Part shown: piece after piece, positions 1 through 7,235 of the stretch | How the letters are laid out: each line of letters opens with the position of its first letter | Numbering within the stretch: position 1 is the first letter of the stretch | Assembly (NCBI GenBank): GCA_965203535.1 | Contig: OZ241897.1 | Coordinates: 4,340,001-4,404,000, forward strand | Length of the DNA stretch: 64,000 bases | Source of the DNA: JAJDTT01 sp022827025 | GTDB taxonomy: Bacteria; Acidobacteriota; UBA6911; RPQK01; JAJDTT01 | Direction of reading: 5' to 3' | Program-made: the position numbers and the translations under genes | Notes under the pieces: generated by a model | The model's database searches: none | Told to the model about the DNA's origin: nothing | What the model saw: the letters and a program-made list of their open reading frames with translations, nothing else

Positions 1-1
1 C

Positions 2-244
2 ATCTTCGGGTCGGTGCTGGACCAGAACATGGGGGACCGGATCAAGATCACCGTGATCGCCACCGGGTTCACCGACCCGAATGGCAACCGCAATGACCAG
101 GCCGCCAAGCTCGCCGGTGACAGCCGCGGAGAGTCCTCCCCATCGGACCGGCCCAACCTCAAGTCCATCGCCGTTCCGCCGCTCCCGATCTTCAGCCGGG
201 ACGTGGAAGTTCCGGCCATCTTGCGCCAGGGCCGAAGGCACTGA
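2..244 (+). CDS. ftsZ: Cell division protein FtsZ, C-terminal part (5' end outside window)
   Basis: The frame is open from the first bases of the window and ends at TGA 242-244. The visible 80 residues begin IFGSVLDQNMGD and continue to KITVIATGF, which is the last strand of the FtsZ C-terminal domain. A short hydrophilic linker of about 35 residues follows, and the protein ends in DVEVPAILRQGRRH. That end matches the conserved C-terminal peptide of FtsZ (D-x-x-x-P-A-x-L-R), the docking site for partners such as FtsA and ZipA. FtsZ is the tubulin-like GTPase that forms the division ring at mid-cell. The GTP-binding half lies upstream of the window. The gene is convergent with the Nudix gene, with a hairpin repeat in the gap. 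Confidence 0.93.
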   Translation: MFGSVLDQNMGDRIKITVIATGFTDPNGNRNDQAAKLAGDSRGESSPSDRPNLKSIAVPPLPIFSRDVEVPAILRQGRRH

Positions 245-285
245 TGGAGGGGCGATTTCCAATCGCCCACTCTTCGTCTGACCCC

Positions 286-336
286 GTCTTGCTCCGCTTT
301 GGACCGAAGAGGGTGCCCACAAGGGGCGCCCCTACG
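286..336. repeat. ACAAG-loop hairpin repeat, copy 1
   Basis: The core hairpin is AGGGTGCCC, loop ACAAG, then GGGCGCCCCT followed by ACG (310-336). The region from about 286, beginning GTCTTGCTCC, is also nearly identical to 11463-11514, so the repeated unit is about 50 bp. It lies between the convergent ftsZ and Nudix genes, and the Nudix stop codon (332-334) falls inside it. It could act as a bidirectional terminator, but the same element recurs in non-terminator positions. Confidence 0.8.
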
Positions 337-781
337 TTTTTCTCATCATTTCCCCAAGTTTACGGACGATAGACCTGTTCGCCGGGGGGAACCGGTAAGA
401 AGAGAGGCGGGACAATTCGACCCAACGGCCCGGGCTCAGGGACGGCGGCGACGGCAGCCGGCAGAGGAAGAACCGGATGTCCACCGTCTGCTCCGGGTAA
501 CTGTGGCGGGCTCTCCCGTACGATTCAGCCGGGCTTTCGGACAGGTCCAGGCCCAACTCCTCCAGGACTTCCCGCCTCAGTCCGTCGCGAGCCGATTCCC
601 CCGGCTTCAGCTTCCCGCCCGGAAACTCCCAGCGGCCCATGAGGCTGTCCCGGGTCCGGCGCGGTTGGATCCAGACCCGTCCCTGCGACAGGAGAATGGC
701 GACGGCCACCTCCACGTGGGGGACCGGCGCCGCTTGGGGCCGCCGGGTCACCTGATCCGGCCTCGAGCCTCCACCGTCCAC
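332..781 (-). CDS. Nudix hydrolase, MutT-like
   Basis: The 149-residue product has a complete Nudix box: GGKLKPGE followed after SARDGL by RREVLEELGL, fitting G-x5-E-x7-R-E-U-x-E-E-x-G-U. Length and layout match MutT-type 8-oxo-dGTP diphosphatases, which sanitise the nucleotide pool, although Nudix substrates cannot be read from the box alone. The start chosen is GTG at 781, giving a 34-nt overlap with the PLP-enzyme gene upstream. A later GTG near residue 23, just before the VEVAVAIL strand, is a possible alternative. The gene is the last of the purF-purM-purN operon. Its last two codons and stop lie at the edge of a dispersed hairpin repeat, so the native 3' end may have been altered. Confidence 0.85.
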   Translation of the reverse strand: MDGGGSRPDQVTRRPQAAPVPHVEVAVAILLSQGRVWIQPRRTRDSLMGRWEFPGGKLKPGESARDGLRREVLEELGLDLSESPAESYGRARHSYPEQTVDIRFFLCRLPSPPSLSPGRWVELSRLSSYRFPPANRSIVRKLGEMMRKT

Positions 782-1833
782 TCCCCCACGACCTCCTGTC
801 CCCGGTAGGGAAAGACCACGTCGTGGAGATTGACCGCGCCGCAGATGTGGTTGGGGATGATCCGGAGCCGTTGTCCCACCTTCAGGTGCACGCCGGGCGG
901 CAACTCCAGGAATCCGTGTTCCTCATTCATGAAGAAAAGGATCATCTCCGGGTAGCCCCGGACCAGTCCATGTCCTTTCTGCGTGCCCGGTCCCAGCGGG
1001 TCGTTGGAGAAGGTCTTGGAACCGCCGTCGACTATGACGCGCCCCGAAACGGCGTTGCTGATGACGGTGACCAGCAACGAGGCGGCGCACTGCTCTTCGG
1101 TGCAGGTCTTCCACTCCAAGGTGTTGCGGTCGTTGAAGATGTAGGTTCCCGGCCGCATCTCGTCCAGACCCGGGATCAGGTGGCAGTAAGGGGCGGACGG
1201 AGTGCTCCCGCCCGAGATCCGGGGGACGGGAAACTTCTCGGCCGCAAAGAGCTCCAGGAGCCGCTGCAGGTCGCCGGCCAGCTTCTTGAGGGTATCGTTG
1301 TTGCCGTCGAAGTCCGGGTGGACGTGGCCCGGATAGAACATGAGCCCTTCGAAGTCGAGGCCCGGGGTGGCTTCGATGAGACGGGCGAGACGGACCGCAT
1401 CCGGACCGGGCGGCACCCCGCAGCGGCGGGCCCCCAGGTCGACCTCCACGAACACGGGAATCCGGGCGCCGTCCGCGGCGCGGCCGGTGGTGGCGACGGC
1501 CTCTTCCGAGTCGAGGCTGACCGAGACCCGGGCCCGCTCCAGCACCGCCCGCAGGCGCCGGGCCTTGGCCTCGCCGATGGGAGGATAGGCCAGCATCAGG
1601 TCATCCAAGCCGGCCTCGCTCATGACTTCGGCCTCGCCCAACTTGGCGACGGTGATGCCGCGGGCTCCCAGCTCCAACTGCCGCCGGGCCAGACGAGGCA
1701 TCTTGTGAGTCTTGATGTGAGGCCGCAGAGCCAGATCGTGGCGGTCGGAGTAAGCCGCCATTCTCCGAAGATTGCCCTCCATGACCTCCAAGTCGATGAT
1801 CATTGCCGGGGTTTCCAGTTCATCGAGTCTCAT
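748..1833 (-). CDS. D-threonine aldolase / D-serine dehydratase-like PLP enzyme
   Basis: The 361-residue product is a fold-type III (alanine-racemase-like) PLP protein. Residues 37-44 read LRPHIKTHK, the hallmark of the D-threonine aldolase and DSD1 family, whose first lysine forms the Schiff base. Near the C-terminus NHICGAVN supplies the His-x-Cys pair that binds the divalent metal. Known relatives cleave D-threonine to glycine and acetaldehyde or deaminate D-serine; which applies here is not decided by sequence. The start at 1833 (MRLDELETPAM) is chosen because homology begins there; the frame is open further upstream but overlaps purN. It begins 26 nt after purN and overlaps the Nudix gene, so co-transcription with the purine genes is likely. 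Confidence 0.88.
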   Translation of the reverse strand: MRLDELETPAMIIDLEVMEGNLRRMAAYSDRHDLALRPHIKTHKMPRLARRQLELGARGITVAKLGEAEVMSEAGLDDLMLAYPPIGEAKARRLRAVLERARVSVSLDSEEAVATTGRAADGARIPVFVEVDLGARRCGVPPGPDAVRLARLIEATPGLDFEGLMFYPGHVHPDFDGNNDTLKKLAGDLQRLLELFAAEKFPVPRISGGSTPSAPYCHLIPGLDEMRPGTYIFNDRNTLEWKTCTEEQCAASLLVTVISNAVSGRVIVDGGSKTFSNDPLGPGTQKGHGLVRGYPEMILFFMNEEHGFLELPPGVHLKVGQRLRIIPNHICGAVNLHDVVFPYRGQEVVGEWTVEARGRIR

Positions 1834-1859
1834 GGCGGCTCCCTCCGGATGTGAATCTT

Positions 1860-2477
1860 CTAAATCTGTGGACCTCCGGGCAGGATCCGGACGCTTCGAC
1901 CCTTGACGCGGACCCGGCCCTGGCAGAGCAGCTTCAGGGCCTCGGGATAGATCTGGTGCTCGTGCACCAGGATTCGAGCGGAGAGGCTCTCCTCGGTGTC
2001 GCCTTCTTCGACGGGAACCGGGTGCTGGAGGATGATGGGGCCATGGTCCAGCTTCTCGTCCACGAAGTGGACCGTGCATCCGGTGACCTTGGCCCCCCAC
2101 TCCAGGGCCTGGCGCTGAGCGTGCAGTCCGGTGTAAGCCGGGAGGAGCGAAGGATGGATGTTGAGAATCCGAAGCGGGTACTGATTCACCAGTTCAGGAC
2201 CCAGAATACGCATGAATCCGGCCAGGCAGACCAGGTCCACCCGGGCCGATCGCAACTCCCGGGCCAGGAGGCGGCTGTAGGCGTCTCGCCCCACACCCTG
2301 GGACGGGACGCAAACGGTGGCGTAGTTGCGCTCTCTCGCCAGTTCCAGACCGGCGGCCGACGCCCGGTTGGAGAGGACCAGGGAGATCCGGGCCGGTATT
2401 CGTCCCGCTTCAATGGCGTCGGACAGAGCCCGGAAGTTGGAGCCTCGGCCGCTGATGAGGATACCGACGTTCTTCAT
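1860..2477 (-). CDS. purN: Phosphoribosylglycinamide formyltransferase (GART)
   Basis: The 205-residue product transfers a formyl group from 10-formyl-THF to glycinamide ribonucleotide, step 3 of purine synthesis. Near the start ILISGRGSNFRAL forms the phosphate-binding loop. The central ILNIHPSLLPAYTG and, further on, DHGPIILQ carry the catalytic Asn, His and Asp of the PurN family. Length is typical for bacterial PurN. The start ATG at 2477 overlaps the purM stop in an ATGA arrangement, implying translational coupling. Order on this strand is purF, purM, purN. Confidence 0.96.
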   Translation of the reverse strand: MKNVGILISGRGSNFRALSDAIEAGRIPARISLVLSNRASAAGLELARERNYATVCVPSQGVGRDAYSRLLARELRSARVDLVCLAGFMRILGPELVNQYPLRILNIHPSLLPAYTGLHAQRQALEWGAKVTGCTVHFVDEKLDHGPIILQHPVPVEEGDTEESLSARILVHEHQIYPEALKLLCQGRVRVKGRSVRILPGGPQI

Positions 2478-3496
2478 GCGTATCGGACCTTGCCCTCTCC
2501 CTTGCCGATTTCCCCGACCAGGACGTAGCTTTCCCCGGCCCGCTCCAGCTCCCTCGCGACCGTGCCCATCCCGTCCCGGTCCACCACCAGGATCATGCCC
2601 AGGCCCATGTTGAAGGTCCGGTACATCTCGGCCTCTTCCACCTGTCCCAGATCCTGAATGAGGTGAAAGATGGGGAGATTCTCCCAACTGCCCCGGCGGA
2701 CGCGAGCGTCCAGGTCCGGAGGGAGAACGCGAGCCAGGTTGTCCGTGATGCCCCCGCCGGTGACGTGCGCCACGGCGTGGAGCGCGTCCTGTCCCACGAG
2801 ATTGCGCAAAGAGGGGAGATAATTGCGGTGGGGGATCAGCAACTCCTCCCCCAGGGTCTTTCCCAGGCTTTCGACGCAGGTGTCGACACTCATCCGCTCC
2901 TGCTCGAAGAAGAGTTTCCGGACCAGGGAGTAGCCGTTGGTGTGAATCCCGGAGGAGGGGAGTCCCACGAGCAGGTCCCCCGTGCGCACGCGAGCCGTGT
3001 TGGGGACCCTGGATTCGTCCGCCATCCCCACGATGAACCCGGCCAGGTCGTATTCTCCCTCCTGGTAGAAATCGGGCATCTCGGCGGTCTCACCGCCCAG
3101 CAGGACGCAACCGGCTTCCTTGCACCCTTTGACCAGCCCCCTCACCACCTCCCGGACCACATGGGGTTCGAGCTTGCCGGTGGCGATATAGTCGAGAAAG
3201 AAAAGGGGGCGGGCCCCATGGACCAGGATGTCGTTGGTGCAGTGGGCCACCAGGTCGATCCCCACCGTGCCGTGGGTCCCGGTCAGGAAGGCGATCTTGA
3301 GCTTGGTGCCCACTCCGTCGGCGCTGGAGACCAGAATCGGCCGCTCCATTTGGCCGAAGTCGGGCCGGTAGAGACCCGAGAAGGTCCCGAAATCGGTCAG
3401 CACCCGGGAGTCGAAAGTGGATTGCACCAGACCCCGAATTCCGGCATAGGCCCGGTTGGCGGCGTCCACGTCCACCCCGGCGTCGCGATATCTCAT
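2474..3496 (-). CDS. purM: Phosphoribosylformylglycinamidine cyclo-ligase (AIR synthetase)
   Basis: The 340-residue product closes the imidazole ring of the purine precursor, using ATP to convert FGAM to AIR. Family motifs are clear: YRDAGVDVDAAN at the N-terminus, SSADGVGTKLKIA around residues 58-70, the glycine-rich LLGGETAEMP, and the GLPSSGIHTNGYSL segment. Length and domain order match bacterial PurM. It overlaps purF (ATGA, 3493-3496) and purN (2474-2477) by four bases each, so the three genes form a tightly coupled operon. Confidence 0.97.
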   Translation of the reverse strand: MRYRDAGVDVDAANRAYAGIRGLVQSTFDSRVLTDFGTFSGLYRPDFGQMERPILVSSADGVGTKLKIAFLTGTHGTVGIDLVAHCTNDILVHGARPLFFLDYIATGKLEPHVVREVVRGLVKGCKEAGCVLLGGETAEMPDFYQEGEYDLAGFIVGMADESRVPNTARVRTGDLLVGLPSSGIHTNGYSLVRKLFFEQERMSVDTCVESLGKTLGEELLIPHRNYLPSLRNLVGQDALHAVAHVTGGGITDNLARVLPPDLDARVRRGSWENLPIFHLIQDLGQVEEAEMYRTFNMGLGMILVVDRDGMGTVARELERAGESYVLVGEIGKGEGKVRYA

Positions 3497-4923
3497 TTCT
3501 CCGAAGAGTTCCGGGCCATTCCGCTGCCGGCCAGCTCGAACAACTGTTTCTGGCCCGAATCTCGCGTCGGCGGGATGGGGTATTTCTCGTCGAAACAGGC
3601 CGCGCAGAAGTTTCCGCGGTCGGACACGGCGTTCTTCATCCCCTCCAGGGAGAGGTAGGCGAGGCTGTCGGCCCCGACGTACTCCTGGATTTCACCGACC
3701 GTGTTGTTGGCGGCGATGAGCTCGGCGTGGGTCGGCGTGTCGATGCCGTAGTAGCAGGGCGATACGGTTGGGGGAGAGCTGACGCGGAAGTGGACCTCGC
3801 TGGCTCCCGCCGAGCGGACCATCTCCACGATCTTGCGGCTCGTGGTCCCTCGAACCACCGAATCGTCGCAGAGGATGACCCTCTTCCCCGCCAGCAGCTC
3901 CCGGATGGGGTTCAGCTTGACCTTGACGCCGAAGTGCCGGATCGATTGCTTGGGCTCGATGAAGGTCCTTCCCACGTAGTGGTTGCGGATCAGACCGAAC
4001 TGGAAGGGAATGCCCGACTCCTTGGCGTAGCCCAGGGCAGCCGTGACGCCCGAATCCGGAACCGGGACCACAACGTCCGCGTCGACGGCGGTTTCACGGG
4101 CCAGCCTCCGGCCCATCCGGTAGCGGGCTCCGTGGACACTTTGTCCGAAGACGCGGCTGTCCGGCCGGCTGAAATAGACCTGCTCGAAGATGCAGAAGGC
4201 GTGGCGCGGCGCGTCGGGCTGCCGAAAGGAGTGGAGCGAACCGTCCTGGATTCGCAGGATCTCGCCCGGTTCCACGTCCCGCAGGTAGCGTGCCCCGATC
4301 AGGTCGAAGGCGCAGGTTTCGGAAGCGACCACATAGGCTTCCTCCAACTGGCCCAGGCAGAGCGGTCGCACGCCCATGGGGTCCCGGATGGCGTAAATGC
4401 AATCCGGACGCTGCAGCAGCATGGAGTAGGCGCCCCGGAGGACCCGGAGGATCTCCAGCAGGGCGTCGTCCAGATCCTTCTGGGGACAATGGGCCAGAAG
4501 ATGGAGAATGACTTCGGTGTCGCTGGTGGACTGGAAGATGGCCCCTTCCGCTTCCAGGCTCCGTCTCAACGACCCGGTGTTGACGATGTTCCCGTTGTGG
4601 GCCAGGGCGACGGGTCCGCGCCAGGATTGGGTGACGATGGGTTGGGCGTTGGCCAGCAGGCTCTCGCCCATGGTGGAGTATCGGACGTGGGCCGTGGCCG
4701 ACAGGCCGGGCAACCTTTCCAGCTTCTCGTCGTTGAAGACCTCGGCGACGTAGCCCATTCCCCGTTCCTGGTGCAGCCATTTCCCGTCGGACGAGACGAT
4801 CCCGGCCGACTCCTGGCCTCGATGCTGGAGGGCGTAGAGTCCCAGATAGGCGTGGCGGGCCGCCTCTGGGTGAGCGGCGATGCCGAAGATGCCGCACTCG
4901 TCGTGAAACTTGTCCTCGTGCAT
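3493..4923 (-). CDS. purF: Amidophosphoribosyltransferase
   Basis: The product catalyses the first committed step of purine synthesis, moving glutamine amide nitrogen to PRPP. With ATG at 4923 the protein is 476 residues and begins MHEDKFHDECGIFGI, so Cys10 becomes the N-terminal nucleophile after removal of a nine-residue propeptide, as in other PurF enzymes. The glutaminase half has LQHRGQESAGI and AHNGNI; the C-terminal half has the PRPP loop VILCDDSVVRGTTS. A longer reading from TTG 4998 adds 25 unconserved residues and is less likely. The C-terminal CAACFDEKYPIP has cysteines that in some PurF enzymes bind an Fe-S cluster, which is possible but not shown here. The gene heads the pur operon. 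Confidence 0.96.
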   Translation of the reverse strand: MHEDKFHDECGIFGIAAHPEAARHAYLGLYALQHRGQESAGIVSSDGKWLHQERGMGYVAEVFNDEKLERLPGLSATAHVRYSTMGESLLANAQPIVTQSWRGPVALAHNGNIVNTGSLRRSLEAEGAIFQSTSDTEVILHLLAHCPQKDLDDALLEILRVLRGAYSMLLQRPDCIYAIRDPMGVRPLCLGQLEEAYVVASETCAFDLIGARYLRDVEPGEILRIQDGSLHSFRQPDAPRHAFCIFEQVYFSRPDSRVFGQSVHGARYRMGRRLARETAVDADVVVPVPDSGVTAALGYAKESGIPFQFGLIRNHYVGRTFIEPKQSIRHFGVKVKLNPIRELLAGKRVILCDDSVVRGTTSRKIVEMVRSAGASEVHFRVSSPPTVSPCYYGIDTPTHAELIAANNTVGEIQEYVGADSLAYLSLEGMKNAVSDRGNFCAACFDEKYPIPPTRDSGQKQLFELAGSGMARNSSEK

Positions 4924-5123
4924 GGACTGTCGCGTTTCGGAAGGGTCCGAGCGGAGGCTGGACTCCACGGTGAAAATATATTCCCCTGCGGACGGCAAAT
5001 CAATACGGCAGGTGAGGAGAGCGGAAAGAGATAAGGAGGATCACAGGGGAGGACCGCCACCGGGCAACGATCCGAACGCGAAGCCGTGCCACGCCGGTGA
5101 GTGGCTCTGTTGTGCTTCTCGTA

Positions 5124-5450
5124 TCAGGCGCGCGGGTCGTCTTCGGCGATGCCGGACAGCACAACCGGGGCTCGGTCGGGGAACTTGGCCACCAGTGTCA
5201 GATTTCCACCCATTGTCTCGACCGTTTTACGGAGTGTTGACAGTAGCAGATCACTACGCTGCTCCAGCCGCGAGACGCTATCCTGGGTGATCCCCAGCTT
5301 TCTGGCGACGCGAACCTGCGTGAGTTTGCGTGCATGCCGCAATTCACGCAATGTCATCTCTTCAGCCATTAGCTCGGCGGCGCGGACCTCGACCTTCTTA
5401 CGTTGGGCGGAACTCAACTTTCTGATTTTTTCGTCCACCTTCACAGCCAT
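5124..5450 (-). CDS. XRE-family HTH protein, HigA-type antitoxin without adjacent toxin
   Basis: The 108-residue product has an N-terminal helical stretch of about 45 residues and then an XRE helix-turn-helix (residues 47-70): RKLTQVRVARKLGITQDSVSRLEQ. The C-terminal GGNLTLVAKFPD is typical of HigA2/RelB-type XRE antitoxins that act as dimerising repressors of their own operon. A RelE/HigB toxin is normally encoded just upstream, but the 106 bases upstream hold only a short open stretch with no recognisable toxin. It lies downstream of the Panacea and membrane-protein genes on the same strand, so it may belong to that cluster or be a relic. Confident as an HTH protein, less so as an antitoxin. 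Confidence 0.75.
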   Translation of the reverse strand: MAVKVDEKIRKLSSAQRKKVEVRAAELMAEEMTLRELRHARKLTQVRVARKLGITQDSVSRLEQRSDLLLSTLRKTVETMGGNLTLVAKFPDRAPVVLSGIAEDDPRA

Positions 5451-5556
5451 GATTATTTTCCTGCCTTCTTCAGACGGGCTTTCGGCATCTGGCTATCCAG
5501 ACCACCATTACCGACTTCTGGCGGGACTCATCGGGCGGTCCTCGACCAGACGCGAG

Positions 5557-5937
5557 TCAGTCTGAGCTTGAACGTCTCGGAAACAGGTAGTTGGCGACGA
5601 TCAGGAAGATTCCCACGACACTCCCCGTAGTCGTTCCGATGAGCATCAGCAGGACGCTGTCGGAAAGATCGAACTTCCCGATTTCAAAGCCCTGGAGCAT
5701 CAGAATCATTCCAATCGCCGCCAGCCAGATGACGACGAGCCAGAACACCCGGCTGGCATACTTCTTCCGCTCGTCCCGGTCCTGGTCGAGATTCTCTATC
5801 TCAGCACGACGCTTCGCGTTGTCGAGGGCGCGACGCTCCGCTTCTCCAGCGTCGGCGCCTCTCGCCTCAGCGTCGCGGTCACGCGGTTCAATGTCAGTAA
5901 GAAATTCAAGGAGACTCTGATCATCCGGCGGTGGCAT
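5557..5937 (-). CDS. Small two-helix membrane protein overlapping the Panacea gene
   Basis: The 126-residue product has a highly charged N-terminal half (residues 1-58, rich in D, E and R, likely helical), then two transmembrane helices at about 61-84 (VFWLVVIWLAAIGMILML) and 92-116 (LLMLIGTTTGSVVGIFLIV), and a short basic tail RRSSSD. No enzyme motif is visible. The ATG at 5937 lies 17 bases inside the upstream Panacea gene, so the two are translationally linked. In panAT-type toxin-antitoxin modules a Panacea antitoxin is paired with diverse toxins, some of them small membrane proteins. By context this could be such a toxin, but that is inference. It could equally be an unrelated membrane accessory. 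Confidence 0.7.
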   Translation of the reverse strand: MPPPDDQSLLEFLTDIEPRDRDAEARGADAGEAERRALDNAKRRAEIENLDQDRDERKKYASRVFWLVVIWLAAIGMILMLQGFEIGKFDLSDSVLLMLIGTTTGSVVGIFLIVANYLFPRRSSSD

Positions 5938-6481
5938 TCGCCCGGTCCCGATTGGCCTTCAGTTTTTTCTTGAAATGGTCCCGGATCAACTCGTCTGGAA
6001 TGTCCGCCCCGCGAACCCCTGGGTTTTTTCGCCGGGTCACGTCCCATGGCCCACCGGGTTCATGAGTCAATTGTGAAAGTGATACGCCGGACATGCGGCC
6101 GTAGACATCCCATGTTCTCCGGAGAAGAGCTTTAGCGAATCTCAGGTGCTGATTGTCCCCTCCAGGATCATCGAGAGAGGGCACGGCGATGAGAACCGAC
6201 GTCTTGCCCGTGTTCGGGTTGACTTTGAAAACCCACCTGGCCACACGCTCTCGGATCTCGCCGCTGCCCCATACTTTCAACTCGTGGTACAGGGTCGGAA
6301 CCACGGGTCCGTAGGTCCAGGCTTCGATTCGCTCATCAATCAGCGGATCGTCGGTGAAAGCCAAGTGCCAACCGTGACCGAAATACACAAGCTTCTGGAT
6401 CTGCATCGGATCCAGTTTCTTTCCGGATACCTCGGCCAAGTCGAGAAAATGATTTGCTACGGCTCTGGAGTGGTACGGCAT
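5921..6481 (-). CDS. Panacea-domain (SocA-like, DUF4065) protein
   Basis: The 186-residue product starts at ATG 6481 (MPYHSRAVANHFLDLA). The Panacea signature is present: MQIQKLVYFGHGWHLA around residues 25-40, then ERIEAWTYGPVVPTLYHEL around 50-70, and the late segment LSQLTHEPGGPWD. This domain occurs in SocA, the adaptor/antitoxin for SocB, in phage GepA-like proteins and in PanA antitoxins. The frame is open 40 codons further upstream, but that part is unconserved and lacks a better start. The stop overlaps the start of the membrane-protein gene by 17 bases. A broken second copy of its C-terminus lies just upstream at 6621-6779, indicating local duplication. The Panacea family call is strong; the antitoxin role is inferred. 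Confidence 0.85.
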   Translation of the reverse strand: MPYHSRAVANHFLDLAEVSGKKLDPMQIQKLVYFGHGWHLAFTDDPLIDERIEAWTYGPVVPTLYHELKVWGSGEIRERVARWVFKVNPNTGKTSVLIAVPSLDDPGGDNQHLRFAKALLRRTWDVYGRMSGVSLSQLTHEPGGPWDVTRRKNPGVRGADIPDELIRDHFKKKLKANRDRANATAG

Positions 6482-6620
6482 GATCGTGCAGTTCCGCGGA
6501 AGGTTTTTACTCTGGGCCGTTTCCAGGCGAAAGCCGTCTGGCTCATCCTCGCCGTCGCGACTCGCACGTCTCTTCATCCTGACCTGTGACCGCAGCCGCA
6601 CGCGAGATGGTGTAGTCAGT

Positions 6621-6779
6621 TTACCAGCCTTCGGACATTCTCGGGTAGGCTTGGGGGCACGACATCAGGGTCATCTCACTCTGTTTCTTCTTGAAATGAT
6701 CCCGGATCAGCTCGTCCGGAATGTCCGCCCCCCGAACTCCTGGATTGTTTCGTCGGGTCGTCTCGCATGGCCCGCCGGT
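6621..6779 (-). pseudogene. Remnant of a second Panacea protein (C-terminal part)
   Basis: In the reverse frame ending at TAA 6621-6623 the sequence encodes GGPCETTRRNNPG, then VRGADIPDELIRDHFKKK. This matches the end of the intact neighbour, which has GGPWDVTRRKNPG and the same VRGADIPDELIRDHFKKK. Upstream the frame is closed by a stop at 6813-6815, and the tail after FKKK diverges. The N-terminal three quarters of the domain is missing. It is a decayed paralogue, showing that Panacea genes were tandem or recombined here. Confidence 0.8.
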
Positions 6780-6845
6780 GGATCTGTAGGGGCTGTTTTC
6801 TCCGGCGTGCGTTCAGGCCCGACGACCCGGAGGTTGGGGAAGATT

Positions 6846-6992
6846 TCAAGCCGCGGTGCCGCGTCCATTGCGGACCAAGAAATCCCGGAGCACATCGAGA
6901 GTGCCTTCGATCCGTCCCATGCGGTCGCGGAGATCTCCGATCTGCTGATCGACACGATCGCGAGAGTCCCTTACTATCCAATACGTCGCCAT
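6846..6992 (-). CDS. Small 48-residue coiled-coil protein, unknown
   Basis: ATG 6992 to TGA 6846-6848 encodes 48 residues beginning MATYWIVRDSRDRVDQQIGD and continuing through RMGRIEGTLDVLRDFLV. From about residue 13 to 40 the hydrophobics I, L, M, I, L, V, L and F fall in a heptad-like pattern between charged residues, as expected of a short amphipathic or coiled-coil helix. It lies directly upstream of the decayed Panacea copy on the same strand, so it could be the remaining partner of that module. No known family is recognised and no clear Shine-Dalgarno sequence precedes it. It could be a chance frame, but the amino acid composition is protein-like. Confidence 0.45.
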   Translation of the reverse strand: MATYWIVRDSRDRVDQQIGDLRDRMGRIEGTLDVLRDFLVRNGRGTAA

Positions 6993-7133
6993 CCGGAAAA
7001 ACACGACAACCGGCTCAGGTTCCTCCGAAAGAATACTGTGAGGACCGGAACGGGAAAGTGACTCTCCCCATCAGGGTGGAGCAGTTTATTTTTCGGAAAT
7101 GCGTCGGGACCGCGAAAATAGACCGATTCCAGG

Positions 7134-7162
7134 TTGACAGGGGGCTGGGAAATCGTCAGAAT
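7134..7162 (+). promoter_or_regulatory. Possible sigma-70 promoter for the Oar receptor gene
   Basis: TTGACA at 7134-7139 is followed after 17 bases by CAGAAT at 7157-7162, which matches four of six positions of TATAAT. The predicted transcript would start near 7169 and give a leader of about 67 bases before the ATG at 7236, which has the purine run AGGGGG 8-13 bases upstream. Only the consensus supports this. Confidence 0.4.
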
Positions 7163-7235
7163 GTCGAACGCCTCCCAGGCTATTCGTGAGGATATGTGTA
7201 TCCCACGCTCAACTAACCTAACGTAGGGGGTCTTA

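Noticed and set aside
5451..5556. RelE/HigB toxin upstream of the XRE gene at 5124
   Set aside because: The only in-frame stretch there is about 24 codons after a stop and does not resemble a toxin end.
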